Shown here piece after piece: positions 6,843 to 8,349 of a DNA stretch of 8,349 bases. The notes beneath the pieces are model-generated. The model made no database searches. It was not told where the DNA came from and saw only the letters and a program-made list of their open reading frames with translations. The stretch is from Betaproteobacteria bacterium. Its GTDB lineage: Bacteria > Pseudomonadota > Gammaproteobacteria > Burkholderiales > Rhodocyclaceae. The translations under genes were made by a program, and so were the position numbers. Position 1 is the first letter of the stretch. Every line of letters begins with the position of its first letter. Location: NCBI GenBank assembly GCA_028868235.1, contig JAGWUW010000094.1:1-8349 (forward strand), written 5' to 3'.

Positions 6843-7805
6843 TTAGCGGCCGGCGCGGTAGCGGAAGCTGTCCAGCTTGCCTTTCGGCGTGTTGAGCGCA
6901 ATGTAGGTGGGGGCGATAGCTTCCAGCGCGGTCGGGCGCCAGTTGGCCGGGAAGTTGGATGTGCCTTCGCAGACGCTGTCCTTTTCCATCGAACGCAGAT
7001 TGTCCGGGGACAACATCGGCTGCGGCGCTAGCCACATCAGGCCTGCCTGAAGGTAAGCCCAGCCTTCGGAGAGCGGGATGATTGTAGCGTTGCTACCAGT
7101 CAGGTCCTTGGCGTAATCGACCAGTTCGCGCAGGGAATAGACCTTCGGACCGGCCAGTTCGTAGACTTGGCCGTAGGTACTGACGTCGGCCAGACAATCG
7201 ACAAAGGCATCAGCCACATCGGCGGCCCAGACCGGCTGGAAGCGGGCATGGCCGAAACCGAGCGGGAAGAAAGGCATTTTCTTCAGGACATTGGCGAACA
7301 TCGACAGGAAGGAGTCGCCGAGGCCGAAGATGACCGACGGACGGAAAACGGTGACATCGAGGTCGTCCTTGGCGGCGAGCACGATCGCTTCGCCATCGCC
7401 TTTGGAGCGCAGGTATTCGGACGGGCCCTTGGGGTCGGCATTCAGTGCGCTCATATGCACCAGACGGCGGACGCCGGTGGCCTTGCAGGCGGCAACAATT
7501 TTTTTCGGCAGTTCGACGTGAGCTTCTGCAAAGTCGCGGCTATAGGGCAGGACGACGTCGCGGCTGTGCAGGATGCCGACCAGATTGATCACGGCGTCAT
7601 GGCCGCGCATCAGGTCGGTGAGGGTTTCTTCGCAGTGGATATCAGCTTCCGGCATAGTCACGCCGGGTTGCATGATCAATGCCTTGGTGCGTTCGCGACG
7701 ACGCGTCGGGACGGTAACCTCAATGCCGCGTTGCGACAGACGGTTGGCGATGTAGGTACCGACGAAACCGCTACCCCCCAGCAGCAAGACCTTTTTTATG
7801 TCCAT
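6843..7805 (-). CDS. NDUFA9-like NAD(P)-binding epimerase/dehydratase-fold protein
   Basis: A 320-residue atypical/extended short-chain dehydrogenase fold protein, of the kind annotated as complex I NDUFA9 subunit family. The N-terminal Rossmann motif GGSGFVG (10-16) binds NAD(P). Further motifs are INLVGIL (73-79), HMSALNA (117-123), the YLRSK active-site-type motif with Tyr131 and Lys135, and FRPSVIFGLGDSF (154-166). Mitochondrial NDUFA9 is an accessory complex I subunit that binds NADPH without catalysis. In bacteria the role is unproven; quinone-biosynthesis support, sugar-nucleotide chemistry or a chaperone-like role are alternatives. The start at 7805 is chosen because MDIKKVLLLGG places the Rossmann motif at the usual distance; GGGG about 8 bases upstream is a weak ribosome binding site. 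The frame is open further upstream but has no similarity there. Operon with cca. Confidence 0.92.
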   Translation of the reverse strand: MDIKKVLLLGGSGFVGTYIANRLSQRGIEVTVPTRRRERTKALIMQPGVTMPEADIHCEETLTDLMRGHDAVINLVGILHSRDVVLPYSRDFAEAHVELPKKIVAACKATGVRRLVHMSALNADPKGPSEYLRSKGDGEAIVLAAKDDLDVTVFRPSVIFGLGDSFLSMFANVLKKMPFFPLGFGHARFQPVWAADVADAFVDCLADVSTYGQVYELAGPKVYSLRELVDYAKDLTGSNATIIPLSEGWAYLQAGLMWLAPQPMLSPDNLRSMEKDSVCEGTSNFPANWRPTALEAIAPTYIALNTPKGKLDSFRYRAGR

Positions 7806-7820
7806 TTGGAACCCCGGAAA

Positions 7821-7847
7821 CTTAAATCGTAAAAGTCGGATTTTAAG
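7821..7847 (-). promoter_or_regulatory. AT-rich imperfect inverted repeat with candidate -10 upstream of the NDUFA9-like gene
   Basis: The arms CTTAAATC (7821-7828) and GATTTTAAG (7839-7847) pair with one bulged base. On the minus strand the second arm reads CTTAAAATC and contains TAAAAT (7845-7840), a -10-like hexamer 35-40 bases before the ATG at 7805. No good -35 is seen. It lies in the 79-base gap after the upstream gene, so it could be a promoter with an overlapping operator for the NDUFA9-like/cca operon. Confidence 0.3.
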
Positions 7848-7884
7848 GTAATTTAGCCATTTTCGGGCGGCCGCGTGAGCTGAT

Positions 7885-8349
7885 TCAAGTCTTGCCGGCT
7901 TGCCTGAGCGCGCGGCTGGCCGCCCGGTCGAATAGTGAACGGCCGGAGCGGATGTCGGCCTCACCTTCCCGCAACTGGCGCTCGATGATCGCCGCATGAA
8001 CGGCTATGGCAAGGTGGCAATCGGGATTAAGCAACAGCACTCGTCGATTGTCAGGGCTGATACGGCTGACCTGGCCAACGTGCACCGCATTGTCGGCAGT
8101 TCGGAAGGCGAGCCAGTCGCCTACCCTGTAATTAGGCGTGCGCGTCGATAGGAAGCGCAGGTCGGGGTAATCGAAAGTGGCGAGAACGAGATCGCCGGCA
8201 CGAATTTCCCCGAGGACCGGCTCTCCGGCTGGGGGGCGCAATTCCTCGGTATCGATTCGACCGGTCGGTTCGGGAGCCGGACTGGCGCTGGCGCGCAGTG
8301 CCTGGGTTTGTAACCGGAAACATTCGTCGAGGAAGCTTTCCTGCTCCGC
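7885..8349 (-). CDS. C-terminal part of a protein with a PilZ-like/DUF1631-like tail (runs off right edge)
   Basis: The minus-strand frame is open from the right edge to the TGA at 7885-7887, giving 154 residues; the N-terminus lies outside. A TTG at 8241 could serve as an internal start, but the frame is open upstream with similar codon use, so I treat the gene as truncated by the window. The first 35 residues include a helix (ESFLDECFRLQTQAL) and a proline-rich linker. Then comes a strand-rich domain with NYRVGDWLAFRTADN, VGQVSRISPDNRRVLLLNPD and a helix, AIIERQLREGEADI, ending SLFDRAASRAL. The order VGDW...SP...L...LFDRA resembles the C-terminal end of DUF1631 proteins, which has a PilZ-like barrel. 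This is recognition from memory and tentative. There is no RxxxR...DxSxxG c-di-GMP motif in the visible part. The gene is followed by the NDUFA9-like gene after 79 bases. Confidence 0.65.
   Translation of the reverse strand, partial: AEQESFLDECFRLQTQALRASASPAPEPTGRIDTEELRPPAGEPVLGEIRAGDLVLATFDYPDLRFLSTRTPNYRVGDWLAFRTADNAVHVGQVSRISPDNRRVLLLNPDCHLAIAVHAAIIERQLREGEADIRSGRSLFDRAASRALRQAGKT

Noticed and set aside
6827..6901. N-terminal extension of Cca back to position 6901
   Set aside because: It would overlap the preceding gene by about 60 bases and adds residues without family similarity; the GTG at 6826 gives the standard length and places Asp21/Asp23 as in E. coli.
7167..7832. Plus-strand open frame of 221 codons opposite the NDUFA9-like gene
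   Set aside because: It mirrors the codon bias of a clear Rossmann-fold gene and shows no recognisable motif of its own.
7868..7875. GCGGCCGC palindrome just downstream of the partial gene
   Set aside because: An 8-base palindrome in GC-rich DNA without a long stem or T tract; not a terminator or recombination site that I can support.
7806..7997. N-terminal extension of the NDUFA9-like protein back to 7997
   Set aside because: It would run through the AT-rich gap and the end of the upstream gene, and moves the Rossmann motif far from the N-terminus, unlike the family.
1..8349. Search for mobile elements, CRISPR arrays, tRNA or rRNA genes
   Set aside because: No transposase or integrase motifs, no regularly spaced repeats, and no tRNA-like T-loop motifs or rRNA segments were seen; the region reads as stable chromosome.

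Overview
The window looks like an ordinary chromosomal segment of a betaproteobacterium, most likely of the order Rhodocyclales (Dechloromonas/Azonexus/Accumulibacter-like). This rests on the moderately high G+C composition, the TAAAAT-type -10 motifs, a Cca protein of the same length as the E. coli class II enzyme, and the kinds of genes present. The lineage is an inference from protein character, not from a database match. I see no rRNA, tRNA, insertion sequence, integrase, CRISPR array or sign of recent transfer. The sequence is almost fully coding, with gaps below 100 bases.

Layout. Positions 1-2026 (minus strand): a two-gene sensory unit. A FIST-domain ligand-sensing protein (TTG start at 2026) is followed 11 bases later by a PAS-domain signalling protein that runs off the left edge. 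Positions 2122-3282 (plus): a MidA/NDUFAF7-family SAM-dependent methyltransferase, divergent from the FIST gene. Positions 3341-4321 (minus): a conserved-looking protein I do not recognise. Positions 4385-4576 (plus): a 63-residue YjfB-like putative motility protein. Positions 4566-5372 (minus): an alpha/beta hydrolase with an intact catalytic triad. Positions 5426-5623 (plus): a 65-residue DUF2905 membrane protein. Positions 5588-6826 (minus): the CCA-adding enzyme Cca, 16 bases downstream of an NDUFA9-like NAD(P)-binding epimerase-fold protein (6843-7805). Positions 7885-8349 (minus): the C-terminal part of a protein with a PilZ-like/DUF1631-like tail, entering from the right edge.

How the genes relate. 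Three groups are suggested: (i) the FIST-PAS pair, probably one signalling unit; (ii) the NDUFA9-like gene and cca, spaced as an operon; (iii) single genes in alternating orientation, with tail-to-tail overlaps of 11 bases (YjfB/hydrolase) and 36 bases (DUF2905/cca). Relatives of two mitochondrial complex I assembly or accessory factors (NDUFAF7 and NDUFA9) lie within about 6 kb of each other, although no nuo gene is visible. I found no clearly new multi-gene system. The least explained items are the unrecognised 326-residue protein beside the YjfB gene and the signalling output of the FIST-PAS pair.
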